In this document: positions 36,655 through 48,900 of the stretch, piece after piece
Layout of the letters: every line of letters begins with the position of its first letter
Position numbering within the stretch: the stretch's first letter is position 1
Assembly (NCBI GenBank): GCA_015680685.1
Contig: MNCI01009176.1
Span: 186,001 to 250,000, forward strand
Origin: Gnetum montanum
Lineage: Eukaryota > Streptophyta > Gnetopsida > Gnetales > Gnetaceae
Direction: 5' to 3'
DNA length: 64,000 nt
The notes under the pieces: generated by a model
The model's database searches: none
Told to the model about the DNA's origin: nothing
The model's input: the letters and a program-made list of their open reading frames with translations, nothing else
Made by a program: the position numbers and the translations under genes

Positions 36655-39094
36655 ATGTCTTCTTCTTCGAACAAAAGCACTTCACCACCTAAGGATCATA
36701 CACGAAATAGTCGGCAGTCTAAAACACATAACCAAAATCTGCCAATTCCTCAAAAGTACTGGGTAGTATATACTCATCTCGATGAGTATATACCTGATTT
36801 TACTTTTATCCTCCATTAGGATGAACAACTGCGTTGGAGAGATTTGCAAGGTAACATAGTGTTACCTCCAGATCGGGTAGTCCCTAACATGCTTCTCTGT
36901 GCTCTGGCATAGATAGGCATGACATAGCTCTACACTAAATACGTTATAGGTGATTTTGACATAAGGGATTACCATCCCATAGCCACACAATGTTTAAGGG
37001 ACTTGAGGTAGAAGAGCCACCATACATTGTTGAAGGGCAAAGGGGTCCTGCACGTCCTAAGTGAAATTGGAGATGGCGAACCACTTATAACGGGTTCTCC
37101 ATCAAATGATGTTCCCCCTTCTAATGATAGTGAGGAGGTGGGGTATCAGAACCTATGCTCCACGATACACAACCCTGGTTCTGATCCCTGTGAACGCCAG
37201 CTATTCACTGAGGGAACAAAAACACATGACAAGGACAGGCATTCTAATCATCATCACGATTGGGGTAGGGAACACTAAAGAGAAGGTAGGAGACATCATC
37301 ATGGTGATGGTTCTCCTTCTTCTTTCCCTTCATCACATCATTCACCCTCTCCTTCCACATCAGGGTGCACTCATAAAGAGCATAACGGTGAGGATAAAGG
37401 TAAGCAAAATGAGAGACCCCGACGAGAGAGTCGAGAGAGAGGACGAGGGCAGTCTAGAGAGTCAAGGCATGAAATAAGGGAAAGTAGGGAACAACGTAGG
37501 CATCATAGATGTCATGAAAGAGATGATCATGATGAACCCCTACTTGCCACCCAAAGTATGCTAGATATTACGAAGGTAGTGAGAATACCAAAAAGGCATC
37601 AAAAGGATAGTCGGATCAAGCGCTTGGACATGAATAACATCCCATGCTTCGAAGGGGGATACAACGTGGATCCGCAAAATCATTTACAGGCATTTCATGA
37701 TGCCTGTACCTTGCAGAACATAGAGAACGAGTGGCAGAAACTGAAGTTGTTTCCTAGAACACTCATAAAGGAAGCAGAGAGTTGGTATCGGTCCTTAGAA
37801 CTGGAAACCATTAGGAGGTGGAGTACGATGTTAGAACTCTTCAATGATAAATATCAAACGTACTCCAGAGTGTCTAACTTGTGTAAGTAGATCCAAGGAT
37901 GGAAGCAAGGTACTTATGAACCCTTGGATGCTGCCATGGGCTGCTACTACGCATTGCTACATCATTGCCCAGGCCATGGTAACACACAATGGGATCAACT
38001 TTGCCATCTCGTAGATGGGATATGATATGAAACTAAGAACCCTTGGGACTTATGGCCAATGGAGACTATCAGAATTTAGATCCCATGAAATTCATTGCTT
38101 GTTGAAACAAGTAGCCAAAGAAGAAGGGGAGCTACAAAAAAGAGAGAGTGCGGAAGAATATAATTGTGATCCTTCCCTTCGAAAGAAGGGAGTGAGATTT
38201 TGCAATGAAGAGTATGAGTCACCACTCGAAGAGTTGGTGAATAGAAAAACCTTGCCACTCCAAAAGCTAACAACAGAAGTATCGGCTAAGGTAGATGAAG
38301 TATGGAGCTCCTTAGACAGTAAGATTAAAACTATCCTAAAAATTGTAGAAGAGTCTAAGAAGGAACGAAGTAGTGACAAAGATAAGAAAAAGCGAAGAGA
38401 TTCAAGCCCTGCACGTGACAAGGGTAAGGGGAAAATAACTATCTTCAATGAGGTTGTGGATTCAGACATAGACAATGATGGTGGATGTGAGATCTGCCAA
38501 TATGACCATCCTAAGGAATGTTATTCAAGCATCTCACATCTACAAGAGTCTGGGGTGTATGCACTCAACCCGAGACTTAACAGATGGTAGACACCCCAAA
38601 GGTTACCTTATCCCCAAGGTAACCCAAGGCAGTTCCACCAACTGTTAACGTACTATCCAAGTGGAACTCCACCACAACCCATCGGGCAACATTAGCAGTG
38701 GCAATACCCACAATCATGGGGGATGCCACAACCAAAACAACAATACCCTTACCGAAAACCAGACCCATATGGATACCACGTGCAGCAGTCGATTTCTCCA
38801 AGTGACTCCATGGGTCACACAACTCCCCAACGTTACTACCAAGTTCAAGAGTACTTTAAAAGGACTCCTTCTCCTTTGAGAGATGCTTTACATCCATACC
38901 ATCCTCCTAATCCATCTGCCTCTCTTCCACCGATAGTTCCCATACCACCCGCTCCAACAATGCAAGGGGAACTCCCCACTCAACCACAGCAACGTAACGC
39001 TACAAGAGCCGTAACCATTCAACCTGCTGCTAGTTCTGACAACCACAAAAAGAGAAGACCTTTCTTTAGAATCGAAAGCCCAAATAAGTTCTAA
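36655..39094 (+). pseudogene. gag of the non-autonomous Athila element
   Basis: The ATG at 36655 opens SSSSNKSTSPPKDHTRNSR and the frame stops at about 36817 in ILH. A capsid-like retrotransposon-gag block lies at 37558-37890 (GGYNVDPQNHLQAFHDAC, WQKLKLFPRTL, AESWYRSLE). A 191-codon open frame at 38015-38590 carries a charged stretch (SDKDKKKRRDS) and ends in CEICQYDHPKECYS, which lies where a zinc knuckle is expected. A proline-rich tail follows (38723-39094, PPNPSASLPPIVPIPP). A few stops and frameshifts only, far better preserved than the Tat gags. Frames on the opposite strand at 38076-38475 are shadows. Confidence 0.8.
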
Positions 39095-40015
39095 CAACCA
39101 CAAGCAGTTGAGTCTAGGTACGCTCCTCCAACGCATAAGGCTTCAGAGCACCCTTCAGTCCAATAACAAAGCTTAACACATATGGTTATGTTAACACATA
39201 CTGTAACTGACTAGATCAAGGTAGGCCACCTTCCTAGGAAACTATCTGACCCTAGAAGTCCCTTAATCTACCTCCAAGTCACTAGAAACGAACCACATAA
39301 GGCTCTTCTTGACTCAGGTTCCAGAGTCCACTTAATATCATGAGAAATGTATCAAGCCTAGAACCTGCCCCAACTCAAGAAGAGCAACATTCAACTAGAG
39401 CTGGCTAACCAGTTCATCACCATGCCCTTAGGATTGATGGAGGACATCATTACCATTGTGTGTGGTTGGTCATACCCAGCTGATTTTCTGGTGATAGAGG
39501 TCAACAACAATGAAGGGGACTTCCCAATTATAATGGTAAGGGCATGGTTGGGTACAATAGATGCATGCCTAGGGATTTGTGATCTTTCCTTGGAGATATC
39601 TGAGGTAAATATTTATGGAAAGATCGAGAAGAAGAAAGTTCCATGCATCACATATAGTTACTCATCGGGTGATGACATGGAGGAATGTTCTGCATCTCCT
39701 GCATGCAACAGGTGTGCCCTAGAAACTATTAGACAAAGATGCCTATATGTAGTAACCACACAACAAGTGGACACCCTATGGTTGACATCTAGTCGAAAGA
39801 GCAAACCAACATGCATGGAACGAACTGGGGGAATAACTCATGCCCACAATGAAGGCATAGATACATTGGAGTATGAGCGTTGCCGACTTCCACCCCTTAA
39901 TCTAAGAACATCAATGAGGAAAAGTTGGGCACTTCTAAGAAATTCAAACATGCACTCATTATTTTGGATCTCTCCCTTTTCATTCAGTCATGGGGGAGAT
40001 GGCCACCTATGCTAA
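39095..40015 (+). pseudogene. Protease and truncated pol junction of the non-autonomous Athila element
   Basis: ALLDSGSRVHLIS at about 39303-39341 contains the protease active site D-S-G; a TGA follows. A 197-codon frame at 39422-40015 continues protease (ICDLSLEISE, then KKKVPCITYSY) and a linker, then runs without a stop into LFWISPFSFSHGGDGHLC, the sequence that ends the pol region of the relative at 16213-23384. RT, RNase H and integrase are missing between. Either this is an internal deletion that kept frame or a stable non-autonomous form. Confidence 0.75.
39982..39996 (+). promoter_or_regulatory. Internal polypurine tract
   Basis: ATTCAGTCATGGGGG, identical over 15 bases to the tract at 41898-41912 next to the 3' LTR. 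Confidence 0.55.
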
Positions 40016-41897
40016 TCATTTGGGGCCCTAAGTTCTTTTTAAGTTTTTGTTTTACACATTTTTTTTACACCTTTTTGTTTTACACATTTTTGTTTTACAA
40101 ATTTCTTTAACCTTTCTTATTTTTGTTTTACAACATCATTATACTTTTTCATTTTGTGTGTGTGTGTGTTATCCACCTTGTAAGTTTATCATTTAATAAG
40201 TGTTCTTCATGATGGTATGAACTATTTTCCTATTGATTGCTAATGTTTGTTTTTTACCTTTAAGTCATGATGTTAATACTAAGGTATGGTTCTTTTGATA
40301 TGGCAGGCAATGAGTCCACTTCATCCGTACATCCACCATTTCTATGGTCTCTCTGAGCTTGGAAATGTATAGTCCCTTTCTAAATAAGGACTCTAACGAA
40401 TCAGTGACTAGGCATTTCTCAAACTAAGGAAGGACTCAAGGATTAAAAAGGGTGTGACTTCAAGGGAACTTGATGCTTTTGTGTTGGCCATTCTCTTGGA
40501 TGCTTGGATGTGTTCTTCTTGAGTTTTCTTACTGTTTCGACATTACTCAATTATTGGGAAGTTGAGCAAATAAAAATAAAAAGTCTTTGCATGGTGTGGT
40601 TCTCACGTATAGACACATAAAACCACCAAGAAAAAGAGAGAGAAAGTGAGGAATTCAAAGCACACCCCTTAGAAAAAATAATCATTTGGGCTACAAGCAC
40701 TGGTTATGGAACTCAAATAAAAATGTTCCCTCTAACTAAGGCCCTTCTTGCTTCCCATTCTCTCCTCATTTATTTCGTCGGAATGGTGGTGACTCTTGGG
40801 TGAAGGCATTCTTGTTACTTCAAGGGGATGGATTGACTGAATGCATTAATGTGAAGTCACTGGATGTGGTCTGTTTGAGGCTGGACTTGGAATGGGATCT
40901 ACTAAGTCACATTAATCACTAACTACACAAGGGGCTATACACCACCTTGTTCTTGGGATTCCATTCCATTATCTTCTCTCCATCCTTCTCTCCATTGTTC
41001 ACCTCATTTCTAGTTGTATCATTAGTGTATATTTTGGTTGACGCATTGTTTTCTTGTTGCTAAATTCTTGTGGTTAAGACTTTAACTCTTGTTCCAAATG
41101 ACATTCCTAGAGCCTACGGACTCATTGAATGTGGGATTGTTAGGGCATTAAGGGCATGAGCCTGCTTTGGGGAGGACCCACTAACATTCCTATTTAGTGC
41201 ACGAGTTAAATTATTCCCCTTAACATTTTTGCAATCCATTTTATTTTGTTCATTTCCATCTTGACATCTGTTTCATCGACACTATAGTTGTCTCTTTTCC
41301 TCCATCTTTCTTGTTCTTTTTCTTTCTCCATTCTATCATCACCAGAGTTTTGCTCTTAGTTATGGGGGTCTAGACTCAAATTTTTTTGATTTTCTCCTAA
41401 CCCCTACACGTTCGGTAGTCACCAATCTTATATCTCCAAATCCATATCAGCCATACCACAACTCAGCCAATGGACCTTTCACCGAAGTAAGGTATCCACT
41501 ACATTGAAATTCATTTACCCTTACTAATATAAAGACTGTGTTGTGTGTGTAGATGGCAATCATACAACAACGGATTAGATCTAGAGGGAACACTTGGAAT
41601 GGATCGGTGCTTAAGCAGTCATGCAAAGAACGAGATGAATGGTGTGCTTACAGATGGACAACAAAAGGCACAATCTTGGCATTGGCAGCAGCAAAACTTC
41701 TTTCTCTCTCTCTCTTTCTAGCTACCAAATAAGGCCTGATGTCAAATGTAATAAGGCGTTCACTCTTGTTGTCATGAACACCCATTTTGTCATGTCTTGT
41801 AATGATGATCCATTCACATGTCATCCCATTAGTTCCATTTGAGTCAATAATCCCATATCATCCCAATATTTTTTTAGGAACTCAAGGACGAGTTTTT
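40016..41897. other. 3' UTR of the non-autonomous Athila element
   Basis: About 1.9 kb, T-rich at the start (TTTTTGTTTTACA repeated), a (TG)n stretch at 40155-40170, collinear with 20741-22660. No ORF is supported; short frames at 41639-41842 and 41787-41975 run into the LTR. Confidence 0.6.
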
Positions 41898-41914
41898 ATT
41901 CAGTCATGGGGGTA
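41898..41914 (+). other. Polypurine tract at the 3' LTR
   Basis: ATTCAGTCATGGGGGTA directly precedes the LTR start TGATGG at 41915. Confidence 0.8.
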
Positions 41915-42633
41915 TGATGGGACACAATATCGCATGGGCCGTGATATCGCATCCCATGCAATATCGCGTATGTGATATCACGATGCACCGCCAAAGTTTA
42001 TAAATAAGAGGTGGTTCTCCCTTTGTTTCTCATCTAGGCCTAGACCATAGTGAAACTCTGGTAGTTCTACCTCTCCAGAGATAGAATAATTTCCATGTGC
42101 CCGCAGTAGGAGCTCCAAAGTGAACAGATCTTTATTCAAGCAAATATTTTACCTGAACACAAGTTTGTGTATGAAAATAAAGACAAAATTCTTGGATAAA
42201 CCTTGCAGTGCATGGAATAGGCTAAATAGGATTTTAATTATTGTTATTTATTTTTTATCATTTAAATTCTTTATTAGTTGATTAATTCTCTCTCAACCCT
42301 TCTCTCCTAGTTAAGTGCATTCAATATGACTACTTCGAGCACGTGCGTTACGCTTGGTAATCCNGTTAGTTAGTTAAAGTTAGTTAATTAGTCTCTTCAC
42401 CCTTCACCTTATCATCATAGGAGATAAAACAGAAAAGATATAAAAATCATATACCTCAGACTTACTTAACCATACAACCATGACAAATATAAGTAAGTTT
42501 GGGAAGATAACAAATGATTAACCTTAAGTGTTACATAAGGCATGTAGGCACTTAGTCTATGGAGTTTGACCAGATCACGTGTGTAATGCTTGTATTCATA
42601 TGGTTGAGTGTAGGGGTACCTCGCCACTCATCA
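41915..42633 (+). repeat. 3' LTR of the non-autonomous Athila element, with internal gap
   Basis: TGATGG ... CTCATCA. A single N at 42364 replaces about 100 bp present in the 5' LTR (36133-36230), an assembly gap rather than a biological deletion. The GATATC clusters at 41925-41985 are rearranged relative to the 5' LTR. Confidence 0.9.
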
Positions 42634-42638
42634 CAAGT
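42634..42638. repeat. Target-site duplication CAAGT (right)
   Basis: Exact match to 35646-35650. Confidence 0.9.
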
Positions 42639-45240
42639 GTTGACATAGGTGTAAACTAAGTGGCCAAAAGACCAAAAATATCATGTAAAAATTGGTTTCT
42701 CATGTGACTATGCTAGGCTAGAGCTAGACTACACTAGTCGAGCATAGTCAAATGGGATATGTGATCTTTTCCCAATTCCAAGAAGTTCATCCACACTGAC
42801 TATTAACCCATGGAATCCTATACCCAAAATAGCAACTGGGAGTTAGGATTGGTGGTCATCGAGCACTAAAATGGTAGTAAATCTTATCACATATTGGATT
42901 CTTGGTGTAACTACACTAAGCAATAGCATGACTACATTGGCCGAGTGTAGTCCATAATGGAATAGACCATTGCCCATTTACCTAGCCTCTAATTAACTCC
43001 AAAACTTCATGCCATCTCCCCAAACCTTGGCTAGAGCTCTCGGTAGCCTTGAAACTTAGTTAAACTCACCAGATGATGTAAGAAACTAGTAATAACTAAT
43101 GACAAAACTAGAGGGAGGTTGTGACTATGCTAGCCCAACATAGTCATAGGATTTAAGGATGGGATTGACCACAAAACCCATGCCAAATGTTCAAAACTTG
43201 ATCTTAGAGCCTCCATACCTACCCAAAATCCCTAGTGACCTCAAACTATTAACCAACCACCTAAAAATATTTTACAAATCCATGAAAATGCATTTCCCAA
43301 GTGTGAATACACTAGGAATAAGGTGACTATGCTGGGCCAGTTTAGTCACTAGTGGTACCCAGCATAGTCCACTCAAAACCCTCAAAAAAATCATTTCCCA
43401 GCCTAGATCCACCTCTACAAACCTTGAGATCATGCCAAACTATAAATAAAATTAAAAATTCATCATTTTCCATTTAAAACCTCATTTCCAAGGGTGACTA
43501 CATTGGACTAGCATAGTCACCAATAGTGCCCAATGTAGTCCACCTACAAAGCTTGAAAAAGTCATTTCCCAACCAAATCCACTTCTTGAGAACTTTAAAA
43601 CCCAACTAGACTGAAAAAAAAACACTTGCTACTTCTTTCCATTTGGAATATTTTTTAAATCCAACTATGCTAGGGATTGGGTGACTATGCTAGGCTAGCG
43701 TAGTCACTCATGGTGCCTAGTGTAGTCCACACAAAATTGACCAAAATTGATAGTAATGGACCCAAATCCACTTTTGGAAAATCCTAAAACCTAATGAAAC
43801 CCCGTTTGATCATAAAAATTATTTTTTTCACCATTTATGACATTTTCCAACCCCAAATACATTGGAGATTTCATGACTATAGTGGACCATTATAGTCACT
43901 ACCAGAGGCCACCGTAGTCCACTCAAAATTAAACAAAATTTGTCACAAATAACTCAAATCTAATTTTGGAAAATCTTGGAACCTTACTAGAGCCTATAAT
44001 AACCACCAAGTCCATCATTGTCCATCCTATGCATGTCAAATACACTAAAAATTGCATGAATATGCTAAGCCAATGTAGTCACCAGTGTTTCCCAGCATAG
44101 TGCATATGTTGGAGCCCAAAACAAGTTAAATCCAAGCACTAGAACACCATTTCCAATTGTAGGACCTTGCCAGAGCATATTGGGACTGTCAAACCTCGAA
44201 AGTTAAGCTAGAATTCACTATTTTTCATTCCAAATCTCATGACTATGCTAGAAACTACATGATTACACTAGGCCAATGTAGTTACTAGTGTAGCCTAGTC
44301 TAGTCAACATGGAAAAGCCCAAAACAACTTAGAAATAGCCAAAATTGACTCCCAAAATGACCTAGAACCCCACCAAAGCATGTGAAGAACATGAAACATT
44401 AGAAAATGAGTCAAAATCCATCATTTTTCATCCCAATCCTCTTAACTACATTGGGAATGACATGCCTATGCTGGCCCAACATAGTCAAGATGTATTTGGC
44501 AATTCCAAGACCCAAGTAGCCACTGAAACTGATAATGTTGACACTAAAGCATTATACAACATCACCAGTGAGCCTAGGAGTCTAGTAGCATGGTTGATTA
44601 AACCCTAAAACTCATCAAAACTCATTTTCCATGCAAGACTATGCTAGGGTGGCCTATGACTATGCTAGCCTAGCATAGTCATAATAGGAACCATTTTGTG
44701 GCAACATCAACCAATAGTATACCAATTAGTATGATCTAACACTAACTCAGAAAGCCTAAAACCCTATTCCACCTCATCCAGCTATGGTTCCACTATATTT
44801 TGGTGCTAAAAATACCAAAATTTCCATGACTATGCTGACCCAGCATAGTCAAATGGGAAATTCCATAAAACCCACTTTTGTTGCTCAAATTCAATCTTCA
44901 AAAAATCAATTTAATTCTTCAATGATCCTATGCTAACCTAGGAAGCTAGCAGAGCACTAAGACCAACTTTAAAACCCCATTAATTCACTTATTCTATATG
45001 ACAAGGTTGGGGCCTACCATGACTATGCTAGCCTAGTGTAGCCACTAGTGGAAACATCATTTTCAATTTTCAAAAGGTAGAAAATAGAGCTAAAACTTGT
45101 TAATCCTTAATACCAATCCCTTACACTAGCTATCTGGATCATTAGGAGCCCAAAAGTGGCCATACTGAGCCTAGGAAACTATCCATAAGTGTTAACTATG
45201 CTAGGGAATGCATTACTACACTAGACCAGCATAGTCACTA
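42639..45240. repeat. ~193-bp palindromic-word array A2 (P1), about 14 monomers
   Basis: A 23-bp near-perfect inverted repeat built from GACTATGCT and AGCATAGTC arms starts at 42706, 42930, 43123, 43325, 43496, 43683, 43875, 44058, 44261, 44464, 44658, 44828, 45021 and 45213, a mean spacing of about 193 bp. Many monomers carry a second half-word (ACTATGCTAGG or TAGTCCAC) 20-60 bp away. Sequence between words is CCAAAA / CATTTTCC-rich and strongly diverged. No ORF crosses it. Confidence 0.85.
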
Positions 45241-45936
45241 GTAGAAGCCAACATAATCATAAGAAAATTGCTAATTTTGCCTCAAAATAGCCCTAGAATG
45301 ATCCTCTCAAATGCCCAAACTCTTCTTGCAGCCCTGTAGCCTCAAACCATGGACCACTAAGGCCTAAAATTGGTAAATTCTAACCTTGTTTGCCCAATAT
45401 TGACCAAGTTGTACCACATGTATTTCATTTTGAGGGATTTGACCTTATTTCATGGTGTTGTAACTTGTTTTAACCTTGTTGGGCATTGTTAACCTTTATT
45501 ACCATCAATTAACCTCATCTAGCCTATACATCATGTCAGTTTCATCATATTTATCTTTGTTTTCTCTATTATGGCCTTTATTGACCCTTTTCTATCCTTT
45601 TATTGGTGTTAAGTGATGGGGTTTGATCATCTTTGACCACCATTTGATACCATGTAACCATGGCTTGCCAAGGCCTTCAACTAGCAAAGTGTAACTTTAT
45701 TTCCCATAGTTAAACTTATATTCCATATTTTACAATGTTTCAACTTGTTTTAACCTTTATTTCCTTGTATTTGGCCTTTATTCCATCTTTTTATTCTTCA
45801 CCTACATCCCATAGCCTTGGTTGACCTTATTTGCATTTTGTTTAACATTAGGATGACATTTGTTTTGCATATTTACTAAGTTATTTTATATAATTTTGAC
45901 ATTATTTACTCATTTTCACCCTAGTACCACTTAATA
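45241..45936. other. Spacer between array A2 and pol, P1
   Basis: TTAACCTT / GACCTTATT-rich DNA collinear with 13981-14580 on the minus strand. It ends in a T-rich stretch and ATGCAAG at 45951-45957, a candidate splice acceptor position. No gene. Confidence 0.45.
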
Positions 45937-48900
45937 TGCTTATGGTTGGTATGCAAGATTGGAGTATGAACACGTAGAAGCAAATCACCTTGCCTTTGAG
46001 TGATGTATTGATCCTAATTACCTAGCTCTTGAGCCAAAGAGTCTCATTGATTACATAGCCTCTATAGAGAAATCTCTAGAATGACTTGAAAACCTAGTTA
46101 AAACCTTTGACCTTGAGGCTAGCGACATCACTGAAGACTCTCTAGTTGAGGTTCTTGTTCTGACACATAGTGGTGAGGAGAAAACCCTAAAACTAAGTTA
46201 CTCATTGGAACCTCAACAAGCTCAAGACATCACCAAGGTCCTAGAAGATAACATTAAGGAATTTTCCTAGTCATATGAAGATATGCCAAGTCTAGACCCA
46301 TGTTTAGTTTAACATAACATCATACTTGATCCTAGAATTAGATTAGTTAAGCAAAAGTTCATAAGATTAGACCTAATTTGGCCATAGCAGTTTCTAATGA
46401 AATCACAAAACTATACCAAGCTGGTTTTATCAAAGCTATTGATTAGGTAGAATGGGTATCCAACATAGTGGTGGTTCCTAAGAAAAATGGGAGTATTCAC
46501 ATTTCCATCAATTTCTGAGACCTAAATAAGAAAACCATCAAGGATGAATTTCCTTTGTCTAGTATTAACCAACTTATTGATATGATAGCTAGGCATGCCT
46601 TATTATCCTTTTTGGATGGGTTCTTGAGATACAACAACATTAGGATTAACATAGAACATCAACTTAGTATGATCTTCATGATCCCTTGAAGTACCTTTTG
46701 TTATACCATGATGCCCTTTTGGCTAAAGGACATAGGAGAAACCTATGAAAGAGCTATAATGTATATCTTTAGTGATTATATGCTAGGTTTTCTTAATGAT
46801 TATGTAGACAATATAACTATTAAGTCCAAAGTGGCTAACAATCATGCACATAACCTTGATCATGTACTTAAATGATGCCTCAAGTATGAGCTTAGGCTTA
46901 CTCCCAAGAAGTGTATATTTGGTGTCAAAACTAGTAAGATTCTTAGCTTTGTAGTATTTGAAGTAGGAATATGTGTCAATCCTGATAAGGCTAAGGTCAC
47001 ATCCAACTTGGTAGCACCTACTAACCTTAAGGAGCTTCTAGGACTACAAGGTAGATTACAATTTATTTGTAGGTTCATCGCTAGGCTCATAGATAAGTTA
47101 CAACCTATGCAACACTTGTTTAAGAAAGGGGTCTACTATAAGTGGATGACTAAATGCCAAGAGGCCTTTAAATATCTTAAGAAAAAGTTGGCACAACTAC
47201 TAATAGTTTATCCACCACAAAATTATAAGCCCTTTTACATCTACCTTGCTATCTCTGACATGTCCATTACCTTTCTATTCTATCAAAAACAAGATGTTGA
47301 AGTAGAGTTACCCATATACTACCTAAGCCATGCATTAGTTTCCCATGAGAGCCGCTACACCAAATTGGAGAAGTATTATCTAGAACTAGTCTTCTCGTTT
47401 AGGAGCTAGGTCAATGTCATTTGCAAAGATAATGTGCATAGAGCCATAATGATCAATATTAATGAAAGTAGCAATATAGCCCATTGGAATGCCATAATAG
47501 TGGATTTTGACCCTCATTACATTTTTCAAGCATTAATGAAAGGTCAAGCTATAGCTGTACAACTCACTATTTCACCAATTGATGACCATGCAACCATTGA
47601 TCAAGAGTTCCCTAACAAACACGTTAACACTGTTAGCCAAGTGCCTAAGGGCTATGAGGTGGTCATGCACTTTGACAAAGCTTCAATCACCCATGGGGCT
47701 AGTGTTGTTGCCATCATAACATTTTCATCTAGTGAAATCCAATCCTTTGCTTATCACTTTGAATTCCCATGTACCAAAAATATAGCTAAGTATGAGGGTT
47801 TGATCAGAGGGATGATGATAGCTCATGACCAAGGAATAAAATACTTAATGATTCAAGGTGGCTCACAACTTGTGGTTAACCAAGTAACTAAGGTTTACAC
47901 TTATAAATCCAAACACTTACAATCTTACTGTGACCTAGGAAAGAAACTACTACAATAGTTTACAGACAACGATATCCAACATGTACCCTAAATTGAGAAT
48001 ACTTCCATTGCAACGCTAACCCTTAGTGTGACATCAAAATTTTTTAGCAAGTTACCCACCTTGACTATGGATTATGTCATTCCCATCATGCAAAGCACCA
48101 AGGACACCTTTGTGGTCATAGTTCCTAATGCTCCCCCAAAGGGGTGGTATGATGATAATAAGTTTTATTTTATGCATGGTGAACCTTCACAAGGCCTGAC
48201 TATTGCTCAAAAGGACATTATATGTAAATATTCAAAATAGTATGTCATAGTAGGCAATGACACATTATGTTGAAAATCCTAAGATGGCATATTATCAGTA
48301 TGCTTAGGCAAAGTCGAAGCCCAAATAGTCCTTGAGTAGGTTCATAAGGGTGTATGTGGGGGACATATATGACCTAGAGCCACAACCTCTAAGATCAAAT
48401 GGCTAGGTTATTGTTGATTCTATATGGAAGGTAAATACCTACAAAATATTAAAACTTGTGATACTTATCAATGGCATAGCAACCTTATACATGTATCACC
48501 AATTGAGTTACATACCACTTAGATAACTTGGTCATTTCAATGGTGGGGATTGGATATCATTAAACCTATAATGCCTAATTCTTCTGCAGGGCACAATTTT
48601 ATCATCACCACAACTAAATACTTTATGAAGTGGATTGAAGCTATTCCCCTAAGGATGACAACATTTGAACAAGTCTATAAATTCATACTAGACAACATAG
48701 TAGCCTGTTTTAGTATACCTACAATCATAGTCATAGACAATGGACCACATTTTAGTAGCCAAGAAATGAAAATGTTTTGCCATGACCTAGGCATTAAGCA
48801 CTCTTTCTCATCATTATATTACCCTCAAGTTAATGGACAAGCTAAAACAAGCATTAAGGTCATCATCAACTTACTCGAGAAGATGCTAAACAATGGTAAA

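Larger units (their letters stand above)
35651..42633 (+). mobile_element. Non-autonomous Athila element (gag-pro, no pol) with perfect TSD
   Basis: 6983 bp. Both LTRs run TGATGG ... CTCATCA, flanked by CAAGT on each side. A tRNA-Asp-type PBS follows the 5' LTR and a G-rich PPT precedes the 3' LTR. The interior holds gag and protease, then passes at about 39910 directly to the conserved sequence that follows integrase in the relative at 16213-23384. RT, RNase H and integrase are absent. The junction stays open in one 197-codon frame (39422-40015). It is richer in CpG than its surroundings, so it is the youngest element here. Confidence 0.95.

Noticed and set aside
38076-38475. 65- and 127-codon frames on the minus strand
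   Set aside because: They lie opposite well-supported Athila gag coding sequence and have no recognisable content; shadow frames.
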